Shown here: positions 9,411 to 20,392 of the stretch, one piece after another
Layout: every line of letters starts with the position of its first letter
How positions within the stretch are numbered: the first letter of the stretch is position 1
From: Methylomonas montana
Lineage (GTDB): Bacteria > Pseudomonadota > Gammaproteobacteria > Methylococcales > Methylomonadaceae
Length of the DNA stretch: 64,000 nucleotides
NCBI RefSeq assembly: GCF_030490285.1
Contig: NZ_CP129884.1
Location: 3,348,001 to 3,412,000 of the forward strand
Direction: 5' to 3'
Program-made: the position numbers and the translations under genes
The notes under the pieces: model-generated
The model's database searches: none
What the model was told of the DNA's origin: nothing
What the model saw: only the letters and a program-made list of their open reading frames with translations

Positions 9411-12173
9411 CTAGCTGGTAATCACGAAGCGCACCGCATCCAGGCGCAACTGCGTCTCCTGTATGCTTTCGTGCGACAACATGGTCATTTCCTTGAGCTG
9501 TTCGACTTCCTGCTCCTTGATACCGGGATTGATCTTTTTCAAGCGGACCAGCCGTTTGATTTCGCCGGTTAAGGTTGCAATCATCCGATTGCCGCTTTCG
9601 GCAATCAAAGCCTGCATTTGGCCACCGGCCAGCTGTTCGGCAACTTTAATCATGTCCTGAATATGCTGGCGCTGGCTGTTCAAAAACTGACTGATTTGCG
9701 CTTTATCGAAACTGTCGCCGGTTTCGACCAGACTATCGTGGCTAATAATAGCCGTTAGATCTTTTTTATGCTGATCGACCAAAATCCGCAGCGGCGTATG
9801 CGGTAAAAACCGGCCGATCTGCAACTCCGCAGGCGCGCTGCATTCCGCGACAAACAGCAACTCCAACAGGAATTGTCCGGCCTTGAGCTGCGGATGTTTA
9901 ACGACGCTGACCGCGGCATTGCCGGTTTCGCTGGATAACACCAAATCCATCGCAGACAACACCATTGGATGTTCAGCGGTCAGAAACTGCATGTCTTCTC
10001 TAGCCAAGGCAATGTCGCGGTTGATCGTTACCGTCAAACCGTCATCCTGTAGCATTGGAAAATGGGCGATGCGCAGATTTTCGCTAGGCCAGAGAATATG
10101 GCAGTCGCGCGAGTGATCCTCGACATCGACGCCATAACAATCGAACATGGCTTCCATGAACGGCCAAAGACTGCCATCGTGCTCGCCGGCGCGGATCTCT
10201 TCCACCAGATACGCGGCCTCTTGCGGCCGGCAGGAATTGAGTTCCAGCAACAAATCGCGGCCTTTATGCAGTTCTTCCTCAACCTGGCTGTTTAGCACTT
10301 GGGTCTTGGCGATCAAGGCCTCGACTGCGCCCGGATCACGGCTGCCTAGCGCGCTACTCAGCTCGTCGCCCAGTAATTTCAGTACTTGCGCGGCGCCGGA
10401 GCAATTGTGGCGGAATGCGTCCAAGCCTTCGTCATACCAGCGATATAGCACGTGCTGAGCGCTATCGAGCAGATAAGGAATGTGTATTTGTATCACATGT
10501 TTCTGACCGATCCGATCCAGACGGCCGATACGCTGTTGCAGCAGATCAGGGTTTTCCGGCAGATCAAATAAAATCAAATGGCGGACGAATTGAAAATTGC
10601 GGCCTTCGCTACCGATCTCGGAACAGATCAGCACCTGCGCCCGACTCTCTTCGTCGGCAAAAAACGCAGCGGCCCGATCGCGCTCGACGATGCTCATGCC
10701 TTCGTGAAACACCGCGGCGGCATGGCCGACATACTGCCGCAATAATTGCTCCAGTTGGATCGCGGTTTCCGCGCGCTTACAGATTAACAGGGCTTTTTCG
10801 TCACCCAGGGCCTTTAACTTCGCGACCAACCAATCGAGATAAGGACTGTTGGCTAAATCGGCGCCACTCTCACCCTGCAATGGATAAGCGTGACGTTGTC
10901 GATCGGGGAAACCTTGCACGGTTTGCCGGGAATTTCTAAACAAAATCCGGCCGGTACCGTGATGATCGAGCAGCAGTTTGATCAATTCTTCCCGAGCATT
11001 CTTTTCGGTATCATTCACCTGCTGCAATAGGCTGTCGACATTATCCTGCTTTAACAAATTTTTCAGCTGGCCTTGCTGCTCGACATCCAGCGGCTCACCG
11101 GAAATCAGCAGATTGGCGAGTCTGGCCACCGGTTCGAACCGGCTTTCTTCCAACAAGAATTGCTCGAACCTATAGAAACGATCGGGATCGAGCAAGCGCA
11201 AACGCGCGAAATGGCTTTCCTTACCCAACTGTTCTGGCGTAGCGGTCAACAAAATCAGGCCGGGAGATGCCAAAGCTAATTGCTCGACGAATACATAATC
11301 GGCGCTGGGCGCTGCCTCACTCCATTCCAGATGATGCGCTTCGTCGACCACCACCAAGTCCCAACCGGCATCCAGCGCTTGTTGCTGGCGATGCGGGGAA
11401 TCGGCAAAGAAACGCTGACTGCAAAGCACCAATTGCTCGCTTAGAAACGGATTTTCATCGGGACTGGCAAAGCAGCGGCTTTCGTCGAAAATGCTAAACC
11501 GCAGGTTAAACCGGCGCAGCATTTCCACCAACCACTGATGCAACAGACTTTCCGGCACCAGAATCAACACGCGCTTGCTGAGACCATTGATCAAACGATG
11601 CTGAATGATCAAACCCGCTTCTATAGTTTTGCCCAAGCCCACTTCGTCGGCCAACATAATGCGCGGCAGCGCGCGACTGGCAGCTTGATGAGCGATGTAA
11701 AGCTGATGCGGAATCAGTGCGGCCCGCGCGCCTTGCAGACCCTTGGTGGCAGCTTGCTGGTGTTGTTGCTGGCGCCGCCAAGTCTCGTAACGCAGCAAAA
11801 ACCAAGCAGTCGGGTCGAATTGGCCGGTAAATAAACGATCTTGCGGCTTGTTGAACTGGATGTGATGGTTAAGCTCCATCTCGTCGATTTGTTGCAGCTG
11901 ACCATCCTCGTCCATGCCGATGTAGGTTAACAGGCCCGCATGCTGCTGAATCTGCTGCACGGTAATCTTGGCGTAATCAGCCGATTCGATTACATCGCCC
12001 TCGGCAAACTGAACGCGGGTCAACGGTGCGTTATCCTTGGCGTAAACACGTCTATCGCCGGTGGCTAAAAACAGGACGGTGACGCGGTTGAATTCCGCCT
12101 CAATAATCATACCCAAACCGAGTTCTGATTCGGTGTTGCTAATCCAGCGTTGGCCGGGGATAAACTCATTCAT
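9411..12173 (-). CDS. rapA: RNA polymerase-associated ATPase RapA (HepA)
   Basis: The protein has 920 residues and Swi2/Snf2 ATPase architecture. The N-terminal Tudor-like region (PGQRWISNTESELGLG) is followed by Walker A DEVGLGKT at 176-183, a DEAH box (VVDEAHHLEWS), TATPEQLG, and a helicase C lobe with SEIGSEGRNFQF and QRIGRLDRIGQ. The long C-terminal domain is RapA-type. RapA recycles RNA polymerase stalled in post-termination complexes. The gene is slightly shorter than the E. coli protein (968 residues) but no motif is missing. It faces the PilZ gene convergently. Confidence 0.95.
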   Translation of the reverse strand: MNEFIPGQRWISNTESELGLGMIIEAEFNRVTVLFLATGDRRVYAKDNAPLTRVQFAEGDVIESADYAKITVQQIQQHAGLLTYIGMDEDGQLQQIDEMELNHHIQFNKPQDRLFTGQFDPTAWFLLRYETWRRQQQHQQAATKGLQGARAALIPHQLYIAHQAASRALPRIMLADEVGLGKTIEAGLIIQHRLINGLSKRVLILVPESLLHQWLVEMLRRFNLRFSIFDESRCFASPDENPFLSEQLVLCSQRFFADSPHRQQQALDAGWDLVVVDEAHHLEWSEAAPSADYVFVEQLALASPGLILLTATPEQLGKESHFARLRLLDPDRFYRFEQFLLEESRFEPVARLANLLISGEPLDVEQQGQLKNLLKQDNVDSLLQQVNDTEKNAREELIKLLLDHHGTGRILFRNSRQTVQGFPDRQRHAYPLQGESGADLANSPYLDWLVAKLKALGDEKALLICKRAETAIQLEQLLRQYVGHAAAVFHEGMSIVERDRAAAFFADEESRAQVLICSEIGSEGRNFQFVRHLILFDLPENPDLLQQRIGRLDRIGQKHVIQIHIPYLLDSAQHVLYRWYDEGLDAFRHNCSGAAQVLKLLGDELSSALGSRDPGAVEALIAKTQVLNSQVEEELHKGRDLLLELNSCRPQEAAYLVEEIRAGEHDGSLWPFMEAMFDCYGVDVEDHSRDCHILWPSENLRIAHFPMLQDDGLTVTINRDIALAREDMQFLTAEHPMVLSAMDLVLSSETGNAAVSVVKHPQLKAGQFLLELLFVAECSAPAELQIGRFLPHTPLRILVDQHKKDLTAIISHDSLVETGDSFDKAQISQFLNSQRQHIQDMIKVAEQLAGGQMQALIAESGNRMIATLTGEIKRLVRLKKINPGIKEQEVEQLKEMTMLSHESIQETQLRLDAVRFVITS

Positions 12174-12384
12174 GTATTTATGTCTTGGAAATGTAATTCG
12201 ACTTTAAAAAGCAATGCATAAAAAATAGCAGCCTGGCTTAAAACCGGCGGGATGATATGAAAAGCAGATTAATTCATACTTAATGGATCGAGGAAAAATG
12301 CAGCGCGAATTCCAGCAGCACTTGAAAACATGTTTAAATTTAGTATTTTCAATGCTCTAAAACCCACCATTAATTAGGATCACC

Positions 12385-12822
12385 ATGGCAAAACCAATCA
12401 CGCCCTTAGTCGCCGCCGATATTCTGATCGAATTGATCGATCATCCGCAGCACCCTTTCGTGTTGATAGAGCGAAAATATCCGCCGTACGGCTGGGCGGT
12501 GCCCGGCGGTTTTGTCGACATCGGCGAAACGATCGAGCAGGCGGCGATACGCGAAGCCAAGGAAGAAACCGGCCTGGATGTGCAGCTAACCGTTTTGCTG
12601 GGCCTTTATTCCAACCCACAACGCGATCCACGCAATCACACCGTCACCGCCGTTTATCTGGCTCAAGCCCACGGTACGCCGCTGGCAGCCGACGATGCTA
12701 AAAACTGCGGTTTATTCGGCTTCGACGATTTGCCAAGCTTGCTGGCTTTCGATCATGCTCAGGTCATAGCGGATTATCGGCATTATAAACTGACTGGCGA
12801 AGTCACGCCGTTAAGAATATAA
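12385..12822 (+). CDS. Nudix hydrolase
   Basis: The 145-residue protein contains a complete Nudix box, starting GGFVDIGET and ending [11 protein letters not shown], so the catalytic REUXEE glutamates are present. The N-terminal [11 protein letters not shown] and the size resemble ADP-ribose pyrophosphatase or broad-specificity Nudix enzymes. The substrate cannot be fixed from sequence. It follows a 211-bp gap downstream of the divergent rapA start and is convergent with dapB across a GC-rich hairpin. Confidence 0.88.
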   Translation: MAKPITPLVAADILIELIDHPQHPFVLIERKYPPYGWAVPGGFVDIGETIEQAAIREAKEETGLDVQLTVLLGLYSNPQRDPRNHTVTAVYLAQAHGTPLAADDAKNCGLFGFDDLPSLLAFDHAQVIADYRHYKLTGEVTPLRI

Positions 12823-12840
12823 GCAAGGTCTGATTTGATT

Positions 12841-12873
12841 GGGCCGGCAGCATAATAATCCGGCTGCCGGCCC
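12841..12873. terminator. GC-rich hairpin between Nudix gene and dapB
   Basis: The perfect arms GGGCCGGCAGC (12841-12851) and GCTGCCGGCCC (12863-12873) flank an 11-base loop in the convergent gap between the Nudix stop (12822) and the dapB stop (12884). The position suits a bidirectional terminator. There is no T-run, so termination might depend on Rho. Confidence 0.5.
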
Positions 12874-12883
12874 GCTCGAAGGG

Positions 12884-13693
<810 letters not shown>

Positions 13694-14830
13694 TTATCCT
13701 GTTAATTTATCGAAGAAACTTTTGACGCCATCCATCCAGCCATGCTCTTGCGGGCTATGATGCTTGCCGCCGCCAGACAAGGATTCGCCCAGCTTTTCGA
13801 TCATGGCTTTTTGCTCCTTGGTCAGATGCACCGGGGTTTCCAGTTGCACCTTGCACAACAAATCGCCCACCAAGCCGCCTCTGACCGGCTTGACGCCTTT
13901 ACCACGCAAACGGAACATCCTGCCGGTTTGGGTTTCCGGCGGAATTTTTAACATTACCTTGCCGTCCAGGGTCGGCACTTCCAACTCGCCGCCCAAACAA
14001 GCCATCGCGAAACTGATCGGCACTTCGCAATACAAATTGGCACCATCGCGGGTGAAGATTGGATGATCCTTGACCTGTACCTGAACATATAAATCGCCGG
14101 ACGGCCCGCCATTCACGCCGGCTTCGCCTTCGCCGGCCAGACGGATTCTATCGCCGGTATCGACGCCGGCCGGTACTTTGACCGACAGGGTTTTGGTTTC
14201 CTGCACTCGACCTTGGCCATAGCATTTTGGGCAAGGGTCTTTAATTTGCTTGCCGGTACCGCGACAGGTCGGGCAGGTTTGCTGAACGGAGAAAAAGCCT
14301 TGCTGCATTCTGACTTGACCGTGACCATGACAAGTCGAGCAAGTCACCGGGCTACTGCCTTTTTTAGCGCCACTACCGTTACACTCGCCGCAAGCCACCA
14401 AAACCGGCACCTTGACAGTCGCTTCGGTGCCGCCAACGGCTTCTTCCAGCGTTAATTCCAAGTTATAACGCAAGTCGGCGCCGCGTTGCACGCTACTGCG
14501 TTGCTGACGGCCGCCACCAAAAATATCGCCGAACACATCGCCGAAAATATCGCTGAAATTCTCCGCGCCGCTAAAACCGCCGCGACCACCGCCCATGGAA
14601 GAATCGACGCCGGCATGGCCAAACTGGTCGTAAGCCGCACGCTTTTTAGGGTCGGATAAAATTTCGTAAGCTTCCTTGATCAGCTTGAATTTTTTCTCAG
14701 CTTCCTCCGGATTATCCTTATTTCTGTCGGGATGAAATTTCATCGCCATCTTGCGATAGCTCTTCTTAATCTCGGCTTCGCTGGCGTTGCGATCCAGTTC
14801 CAGCAGTTTGTAAAAATCTTCTTTTGCCAT
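13694..14830 (-). CDS. dnaJ: Co-chaperone DnaJ (Hsp40)
   Basis: The 378-residue protein has a J domain with the HPD motif at about 33-35, a Gly/Phe-rich linker with FGDIFGG, and a zinc-binding region with four CxxCxGxG modules ([32 protein letters not shown]). The substrate-binding C-terminal domain follows. It stimulates the DnaK ATPase and delivers unfolded clients. It lies downstream of dnaK after a 132-bp gap that contains a palindromic repeat, and it is directly followed by dapB. Confidence 0.97.
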   Translation of the reverse strand: MAKEDFYKLLELDRNASEAEIKKSYRKMAMKFHPDRNKDNPEEAEKKFKLIKEAYEILSDPKKRAAYDQFGHAGVDSSMGGGRGGFSGAENFSDIFGDVFGDIFGGGRQQRSSVQRGADLRYNLELTLEEAVGGTEATVKVPVLVACGECNGSGAKKGSSPVTCSTCHGHGQVRMQQGFFSVQQTCPTCRGTGKQIKDPCPKCYGQGRVQETKTLSVKVPAGVDTGDRIRLAGEGEAGVNGGPSGDLYVQVQVKDHPIFTRDGANLYCEVPISFAMACLGGELEVPTLDGKVMLKIPPETQTGRMFRLRGKGVKPVRGGLVGDLLCKVQLETPVHLTKEQKAMIEKLGESLSGGGKHHSPQEHGWMDGVKSFFDKLTG

Positions 14831-14925
14831 AACGAGGAAAACCGTCGGCGCAAACCGGCGGTTATAGTAGGTATTGAATTAAAGGAATGAGGGATGATAC
14901 CAGCATAGCGTACACCTTCGCCTCA

Positions 14926-14948
14926 CCCCTCTCCTTAGCGGAGAGGGG
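14926..14948. repeat. Palindrome in the dnaK-dnaJ gap
   Basis: CCCCTCTCC (14926-14934) and GGAGAGGGG (14940-14948) form a 9-bp hairpin with loop TTAGC, 15 bp downstream of the dnaK stop on the minus strand. It looks like a dispersed palindromic unit and could act as an attenuator or mRNA stabiliser that sets the DnaK:DnaJ ratio. Confidence 0.5.
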
Positions 14949-14962
14949 AACGGGTATAGTCT

Positions 14963-16897
14963 TTACTTTTTATCGTCCTTAACTTCTTCAAATTCAGCAT
15001 CGACCACGTTGTGGTCATGCTCGGCTGCGCCTTCCGACGCGCCTGCTGCATGACCGGCCTCAGCGCCGCCTTCCGCACCTTTCTGGGCATAAACGCGCTC
15101 CGCCAACTTGCCGGACAACTCGGTCAAGGCATGGGTTTTAGCTTCAATAGCGTCTTTATCGTCGCCTTTCAGCACCGCATGCAAATCCTTAATGGCAGAT
15201 TCAATCGCCGATTTTTCGTCACCGGATACTTGTTCGCCTAGTTCTTTTACGGATTTTTCAGTGGCGTGGATCATGCCTTCAGCGGAGTTACGCGCCGAAA
15301 CCAGTTCTTTCAGTTTCCGGTCTTCGTCGGCATGCAACTCGGCATCCCTGACCATGCGTTCGACTTCCTCGTCCGACAAACCGCTGGAAGCTTTAATCAC
15401 GATGGATTGTTTCTTGCCGGTGGCTTTGTCTTTTGCCGATACATTCAAGATACCGTTGGCATCGATATCGAACGAAACTTCGATTTGCGGAATACCACGC
15501 GGTGCCGGCGGAATGTCTTGCAAGTCAAAACGGCCCAGCGATTTATTGCCAGAAGCCACTTCACGTTCGCCTTGCAATACATGCACGGTCACGGCAGTTT
15601 GATTGTCGTCTGCAGTCGAGAATGTTTGCGACGCATTGGTCGGAATCGTGGTGTTTTTCTCGATCAGCTTGGTCATCACGCCGCCCAGGGTTTCGATACC
15701 CAGTGACAGCGGAGTGACGTCCAGCAACAACACGTCTTTGACGTCGCCACCCAATACGCCAGCCTGAATCGCCGCACCCAACGCGACAGCTTCGTCCGGG
15801 TTAACGTCTTTACGCGGCTCTTTGTCGAACAGGCTTTTTACGAAAGCTTGTACTTTCGGCATCCGGGTTTGGCCGCCTACCAGGATCACGTCGTTGATTT
15901 TGGCCGTAGAAATACCGGCGTCTTTAATCGCTTGCAAGCAAGGGCCTTTGGTTCTTTCGATCAGTTCATCAACCAGCGACTCCAATTTGGCGCGAGTCAG
16001 TTTGACGTTCAAATGTTTCGGCCCTGAAGCATCGGCCGTGATGTAAGGCAGATTGATGTCGGTTTGCTCGGCGGACGACAATTCGATTTTGGCTTTTTCG
16101 GCCGCTTCTTTCAGACGTTGCAAGGCCAATGGATCGTTGTGCAAATCAATGCCGCTGTCGCGTTTAAATTCGCCGGCCAGGAAGTCGATGATACGCAAGT
16201 CAAAGTCTTCGCCGCCCAGGAAGGTATCGCCATTGGTGGCCAGTACTTCGAATTGATGCTCGCCTTCGATTTCGGCAATTTCGATGATGGAAATATCGAA
16301 TGTACCGCCACCCAGGTCATAAACCGCGATGGTGGTGTCGCCTTTCGGTTTGTCCATGCCAAACGCCAACGCCGCCGCAGTCGGCTCGTTGATGATACGT
16401 TTGACGTCCAAACCGGCGATACGGCCGGCATCTTTGGTGGCCTGACGTTGCGAGTCATTGAAATAGGCCGGTACGGTGATAACCGCTTCGGTGACTTCTT
16501 CACCCAAAAAGGCTTCGGCGTCTTTTTTCAGCTTCATCAACACGCGGGAAGACACTTCAGGCGGAGCCATTTTTTTACCATGGCATTCCACCCAGGCATC
16601 GCCGTTGTTGGCTTCCATAATTTTGTAAGGCACCATTTTGATGTCTTTTTGTACCGCATCTTCTTTAAAGCGGCGGCCGATCAAACGTTTGATCGCAAAC
16701 AAGGTGTTTTCTGGGTTGGTAACCGCCTGACGCTTGGCGGACTGGCCGACCAAGACTTCGTTGTCGCCGGTGAAGGCGATGATGGATGGCGTGGTGCGGG
16801 CGCCTTCGCTGTTTTCGATGACCCGCGCAGTGCCGTTTTCCAGCACGGCCACGCAGGAGTTGGTGGTTCCTAAATCGATTCCGATCATTTTAGCCAT
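14963..16897 (-). CDS. dnaK: Chaperone DnaK (Hsp70)
   Basis: The 644-residue protein has the Hsp70 signatures [15 protein letters not shown] at the N-terminus, the [13 protein letters not shown] phosphate-2 motif near 200 and [14 protein letters not shown] near 340. A substrate-binding domain and an acidic end ([11 protein letters not shown]) follow. It binds exposed hydrophobic peptides in an ATP cycle driven by DnaJ and GrpE. It sits 68 bp after grpE within the CIRCE-controlled operon. Length and motifs are fully normal. Confidence 0.98.
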   Translation of the reverse strand: MAKMIGIDLGTTNSCVAVLENGTARVIENSEGARTTPSIIAFTGDNEVLVGQSAKRQAVTNPENTLFAIKRLIGRRFKEDAVQKDIKMVPYKIMEANNGDAWVECHGKKMAPPEVSSRVLMKLKKDAEAFLGEEVTEAVITVPAYFNDSQRQATKDAGRIAGLDVKRIINEPTAAALAFGMDKPKGDTTIAVYDLGGGTFDISIIEIAEIEGEHQFEVLATNGDTFLGGEDFDLRIIDFLAGEFKRDSGIDLHNDPLALQRLKEAAEKAKIELSSAEQTDINLPYITADASGPKHLNVKLTRAKLESLVDELIERTKGPCLQAIKDAGISTAKINDVILVGGQTRMPKVQAFVKSLFDKEPRKDVNPDEAVALGAAIQAGVLGGDVKDVLLLDVTPLSLGIETLGGVMTKLIEKNTTIPTNASQTFSTADDNQTAVTVHVLQGEREVASGNKSLGRFDLQDIPPAPRGIPQIEVSFDIDANGILNVSAKDKATGKKQSIVIKASSGLSDEEVERMVRDAELHADEDRKLKELVSARNSAEGMIHATEKSVKELGEQVSGDEKSAIESAIKDLHAVLKGDDKDAIEAKTHALTELSGKLAERVYAQKGAEGGAEAGHAAGASEGAAEHDHNVVDAEFEEVKDDKK

Positions 16898-16965
16898 TGA
16901 ATTTCTCCAGACTTGAATTGGTATAAGTTAAAGTTGTTAGCGATATGCGGTTGATCGTTTTAATT

Positions 16966-17607
16966 TCAAGCCTGCTCATCAATTTTTGCACTATCGGCGG
17001 GTTTATCGACCGCTTTGGCGACCACGACCATAGCCGGACGCAACAAACGACCGTTTAATACATAACCTTTTTGGAATACGTTCAACACCGAATTGGGTTC
17101 GGCGGTCTCACTAGGCTGCATCACCATGGCCTGATGAAATTCCGGGTTGAACGGTTGACCGAGCGGATCAATGGTTTCGATGTTGAATTTGGCGAATACC
17201 GATTCGAATTGCTTGATGGTCAATTCACTGCCTTCGCGCAGTTTCACCACTTCCGGGCTATCGCCAGTCGCGGCTTGTATGCCCAGTTCCAGGCTGTCGA
17301 GCACGCTTAACAATTCCTTGGCGAATTTAGCCAAGCCATATTTACGCTCGTCATCCAGATCTTTTTGCACGCGTTTTTTCAGATTTTCCATTTCCGCCTG
17401 TGTGCGGATGGCTTTATCCAAATTAGCGGCGGCTTGTTGCTGGGCCTGTTCCAATTGCTGTTGCAAGAGTTCCACGCTAACTTCTGTCTTATCTTCGACA
17501 GTTTCGCCGGCTTGCTCTTCCGAAATTGTCTGCTTGGTTTGTTCCAACACTTCGGCGATCAATTCGCTATCCGTTTGTTGTTCGTGGCTCGATTGCTGAT
17601 GGCTCAT
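16966..17607 (-). CDS. grpE: Nucleotide exchange factor GrpE
   Basis: The 213-residue protein has a glutamine- and glutamate-rich N-terminal extension, a long coiled coil (about 45-120) and a C-terminal beta-domain with PFNPEFHQAMV and VLQKGY-like NVFQKGYVLNGRLLRPAMVVV, the GrpE signature. It releases ADP from DnaK. The gene lies 50 bp downstream of hrcA in the heat-shock operon. Confidence 0.96.
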   Translation of the reverse strand: MSHQQSSHEQQTDSELIAEVLEQTKQTISEEQAGETVEDKTEVSVELLQQQLEQAQQQAAANLDKAIRTQAEMENLKKRVQKDLDDERKYGLAKFAKELLSVLDSLELGIQAATGDSPEVVKLREGSELTIKQFESVFAKFNIETIDPLGQPFNPEFHQAMVMQPSETAEPNSVLNVFQKGYVLNGRLLRPAMVVVAKAVDKPADSAKIDEQA

Positions 17608-17657
17608 ATTGTCTCCATGGTTCTAAATTTTTTAGGTTGGCCTAACGATAGGGCCAT

Positions 17658-18698
17658 TTATTTGGGATTCAAGGCTGCGCCCAATAATTTTGCCGTCACA
17701 TCCACAAACGGAATCACTTTCTCGTAAGCCATCCGAGTCGGGCCGATCACGCCCAACACGCCAACCACTTCGTCATTCACCGAATAGGGTGACGTCACCA
17801 GACTGCAATGATCAAAGGCGCTGTAACCGGACTCTTCGCCGATAAAAATCTGTACGCCATCAGCTTGCAAGCATTGGTCCAGCAGATGGATCACGCCACG
17901 TTTTTGGCTAAAGGCTTCGAATAGTTGTTTCAGGCGCTCCATATCCGACAATTCCGAAAATCCCATTAAATTGGTTTCGCCGCTCAGCACGTAATCGTCG
18001 TTGGGCTGGTGGGCGAAGGTGAGTTGCGCCATGTTGACGGCGTCTATCATGCCTTGGTTGACCTGGCGCTGATCCTGTTCCATGTCCTTAACCACCAGAT
18101 CGCGAATTTTCGCCAAACTGCGGCCGGCGTAGACCGAGTTCAAATAATTGGCGGCTTGCTGCAACTCCGCCGGGCTGAACGGTTTATGGGTATGGATAAT
18201 TTTGTTATGGACTTCCTCGCCATCGGTGACGAAAATCACCAACACTCTGGTATTGGACATCGGCAAAAATTCTATTTGCCGCAAAGTCACGGTTTCGCGG
18301 CGAGGCAGCGTCACCACCCCGGCCATTTTAGTGACATCCGACAGCAACTTGGACGCCTTGCTCAGTAAATCACTGGCCTTGTCGGCCTGCCCTTGCAAAC
18401 TGCTTTGCAGTTGATCCATTTCATTGGACCCTAGGGGCTTGACCGTCAACAAGCTGTCGACAAACAAACGATAGCCGCTCACCGTCGGTACTCGTCCAGC
18501 CGAGGTATGCGGCGAATGTATCAGCCCCATTTCCTCCAAATCGGCCATCACGTTACGAATGCTGGCCGGACTCAATTTCAAATTCGGGTCTTTCGACAAC
18601 AGTCGCGAACCAACCGGCTGGCCGTCTTGAATGTAACGCTCCACCAAGTTTTTTAATAAATAAAGCGATCTTTCGTTTAAGTCCTGTCCGCCTGCCAC
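17658..18698 (-). CDS. hrcA: Heat-inducible transcription repressor HrcA
   Basis: The reading frame is open to 18725, but that GTG lies inside the CIRCE operator. I prefer the GTG at 18696-18698, which follows GAAGGT on the minus strand and gives 346 residues, the family norm. The N-terminal winged helix (LLKNLVERYIQDGQPVGS) and the LSPASIRNVMADLEEMG recognition block are typical, followed by a GAF-like domain. HrcA represses groE/dnaK genes by binding CIRCE and is itself kept active by GroEL. It is the first gene of the operon and should repress its own transcription. Confidence 0.94.
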   Translation of the reverse strand: MAGGQDLNERSLYLLKNLVERYIQDGQPVGSRLLSKDPNLKLSPASIRNVMADLEEMGLIHSPHTSAGRVPTVSGYRLFVDSLLTVKPLGSNEMDQLQSSLQGQADKASDLLSKASKLLSDVTKMAGVVTLPRRETVTLRQIEFLPMSNTRVLVIFVTDGEEVHNKIIHTHKPFSPAELQQAANYLNSVYAGRSLAKIRDLVVKDMEQDQRQVNQGMIDAVNMAQLTFAHQPNDDYVLSGETNLMGFSELSDMERLKQLFEAFSQKRGVIHLLDQCLQADGVQIFIGEESGYSAFDHCSLVTSPYSVNDEVVGVLGVIGPTRMAYEKVIPFVDVTAKLLGAALNPK

Positions 18699-18718
18699 GT
18701 CAACACCTTCAATGTTCG

Positions 18719-18745
18719 TTAGCACTCCACATTAACGAGTGCCAA
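18719..18745 (-). promoter_or_regulatory. CIRCE operator upstream of hrcA
   Basis: The plus strand reads TTAGCACTC (18719-18727), nine bases, then GAGTGCCAA (18737-18745). This is the consensus TTAGCACTC-N9-GAGTGCTAA with one mismatch and exact spacing. It lies just downstream of a predicted sigma70 promoter and about 20 bp before the preferred hrcA start. Confidence 0.95.
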
Positions 18746-18751
18746 AGCACA

Positions 18752-18780
18752 AAGCTATCAGTTGGGTTGAACCTTGTCAA
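18752..18780 (-). promoter_or_regulatory. Sigma70-type promoter of the hrcA operon
   Basis: On the minus strand a perfect -35 TTGACA (18775-18780) is followed after 17 bp by TAGCTT (18752-18757) as a weaker -10. Transcription would begin close to the CIRCE, which suits repression by HrcA. Confidence 0.55.
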
Positions 18781-18937
18781 CGACGCCACGCCAGCACTAC
18801 CTAGGGTTAAAATCCGCCGACAATTCCACGGATTGAGTTCGCTAACTATTTATCCAGCCATGGGAAGGAAAAAACGGATACTGAATTTCACAAAACTGTT
18901 CAGGCTTAACTAAAATTGGTGTTTTGACTTTTCAACT

Positions 18938-20389
18938 GTGCCTCCAGTGATGACCACGTTTTTACTGCGCTATCCGTTTAGTTTACCCACCCTGCTGGCA
19001 GCGCTGTTCGGTCTATTATTTCCCGTCAGCACAGTGTTGTTCATGCTGCTCCACGAAAATCAAACTCTCTCCTGGGACAACATCCTCGCCCTGCATAGCG
19101 TACATTACGATCTGTTCATCCTCTGGACCGCACCGCTAGTGCTGGCTCTATTCGGTAGTCTTATCGGTACAACGGCTAATCAGCTCAAGAAAAAAATGGA
19201 CGTCTTACAAACTCGGACCACCCAGCTCAACACCATTTTGGATACGGCCGCCAGTGCGATTATCAGCATAGACGAGGCCGGAACTGTCATGAGTTTCAAT
19301 CAGGCAGCGGAGCAGATTTTCGGCTATCGAGCCGGCGACATCATCGGCAAAAACATCAATCGTCTGATGCCGCCAGCAGTCGCCGCGCAGCATGACGGCT
19401 ATTTGCAACGTTATCGCGACTCTCGAAATCCACAAATACTCGGGCAACGCCGCGAGGTGGAGGCCATGCGTAAAAACGGCGCGGTTTTCCCGGCCTTGTT
19501 GAGAGTCAATCCGATGCAGATCGACGGCAAGATGTTGTTCTCTGGAGTCATTGACGACATCAGCGAAACCAAAACCCTGCAAACCCAACTCCATCAGGCG
19601 CAAAAACTAGAAGCCATCGGTCAACTGGCTTCGGGCGTCGCTCACGAAATCAACACGCCCATTCAATACATAGGCGACAATCTGTCGGCCTTATCCGGTT
19701 ACTTCGCCGACATTGCCACCTACCAACAAGCCTTGTTCGCGCTGGGTGACGATCATTTAAAACTGCAATTACAAGCGCTGGCAGATCAATACGATTTGCC
19801 GTTTATCCTGGAGGACAGCCCTCAAGCCATCCGCCAAGCCAAGGAAGGTGTGGAACGAGTCGCCGAAATCGTCAAGGCCATGAAAACCTTCTCGCATGTC
19901 GAAGCCAGCCTGAGTAAACAAACCATCGATCTGAACGATGCGCTGAACAGTGCGTTGACCATCACCCGCAACAGCTATAAATATATCGCCAATATCGAAA
20001 CCGATTTTGCCGCCGATATCGGCAATATCGAATGCTACGCCAATGATCTGAATCAGGTATTTCTGAATCTGATCATCAACGCCACCCATGCCATCGAAGA
20101 AAAGCAGGCCGGCATGGGGCTGATTCGGATTGTCACCCGCAAACTGGACAACATGATCGAAATCCTGATCCAGGACAATGGCGCCGGCATTCCCAAAGCG
20201 ATACAAGAGAAAGTGTTCAACCTGTTTTTCACGACCAAACCGGTCGGTAAAGGCACCGGCCAGGGCTTGAGCCTGTCGCATAACATCGTGGTGGAAAAGC
20301 ATCACGGCAAATTGTTCTTCGAATCCAGTGCCGAGACCGGCACCACCTTTCATATCCAATTACCCGTTCGTCTCGAACAACAGGATTGA
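18938..20389 (+). CDS. Membrane PAS-domain sensor histidine kinase
   Basis: The protein has up to 483 residues; GTG at 18938 or ATG at 18950 could start it. Two membrane segments (about 17-37 and 59-79) frame a short periplasmic loop. A PAS domain (about 95-215) with the IDEAGTVMSFNQAAEQIFGY start follows, then an H-box with the phosphorylated His236 (GVAHEINTP) and a HATPase_c domain with an N box (NLIINATHAI), DNGAGIP and GKGTGQGLSLS. It should sense a signal through PAS and phosphorylate one or more of the three response regulators encoded directly downstream. Confidence 0.92.
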   Translation: MPPVMTTFLLRYPFSLPTLLAALFGLLFPVSTVLFMLLHENQTLSWDNILALHSVHYDLFILWTAPLVLALFGSLIGTTANQLKKKMDVLQTRTTQLNTILDTAASAIISIDEAGTVMSFNQAAEQIFGYRAGDIIGKNINRLMPPAVAAQHDGYLQRYRDSRNPQILGQRREVEAMRKNGAVFPALLRVNPMQIDGKMLFSGVIDDISETKTLQTQLHQAQKLEAIGQLASGVAHEINTPIQYIGDNLSALSGYFADIATYQQALFALGDDHLKLQLQALADQYDLPFILEDSPQAIRQAKEGVERVAEIVKAMKTFSHVEASLSKQTIDLNDALNSALTITRNSYKYIANIETDFAADIGNIECYANDLNQVFLNLIINATHAIEEKQAGMGLIRIVTRKLDNMIEILIQDNGAGIPKAIQEKVFNLFFTTKPVGKGTGQGLSLSHNIVVEKHHGKLFFESSAETGTTFHIQLPVRLEQQD

Positions 20390-20392
20390 GCC

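Noticed and set aside
16064-16873. A 269-codon open frame on the plus strand
   Set aside because: It is entirely antisense to dnaK and its protein has no family features. High GC at third positions of dnaK creates such frames.
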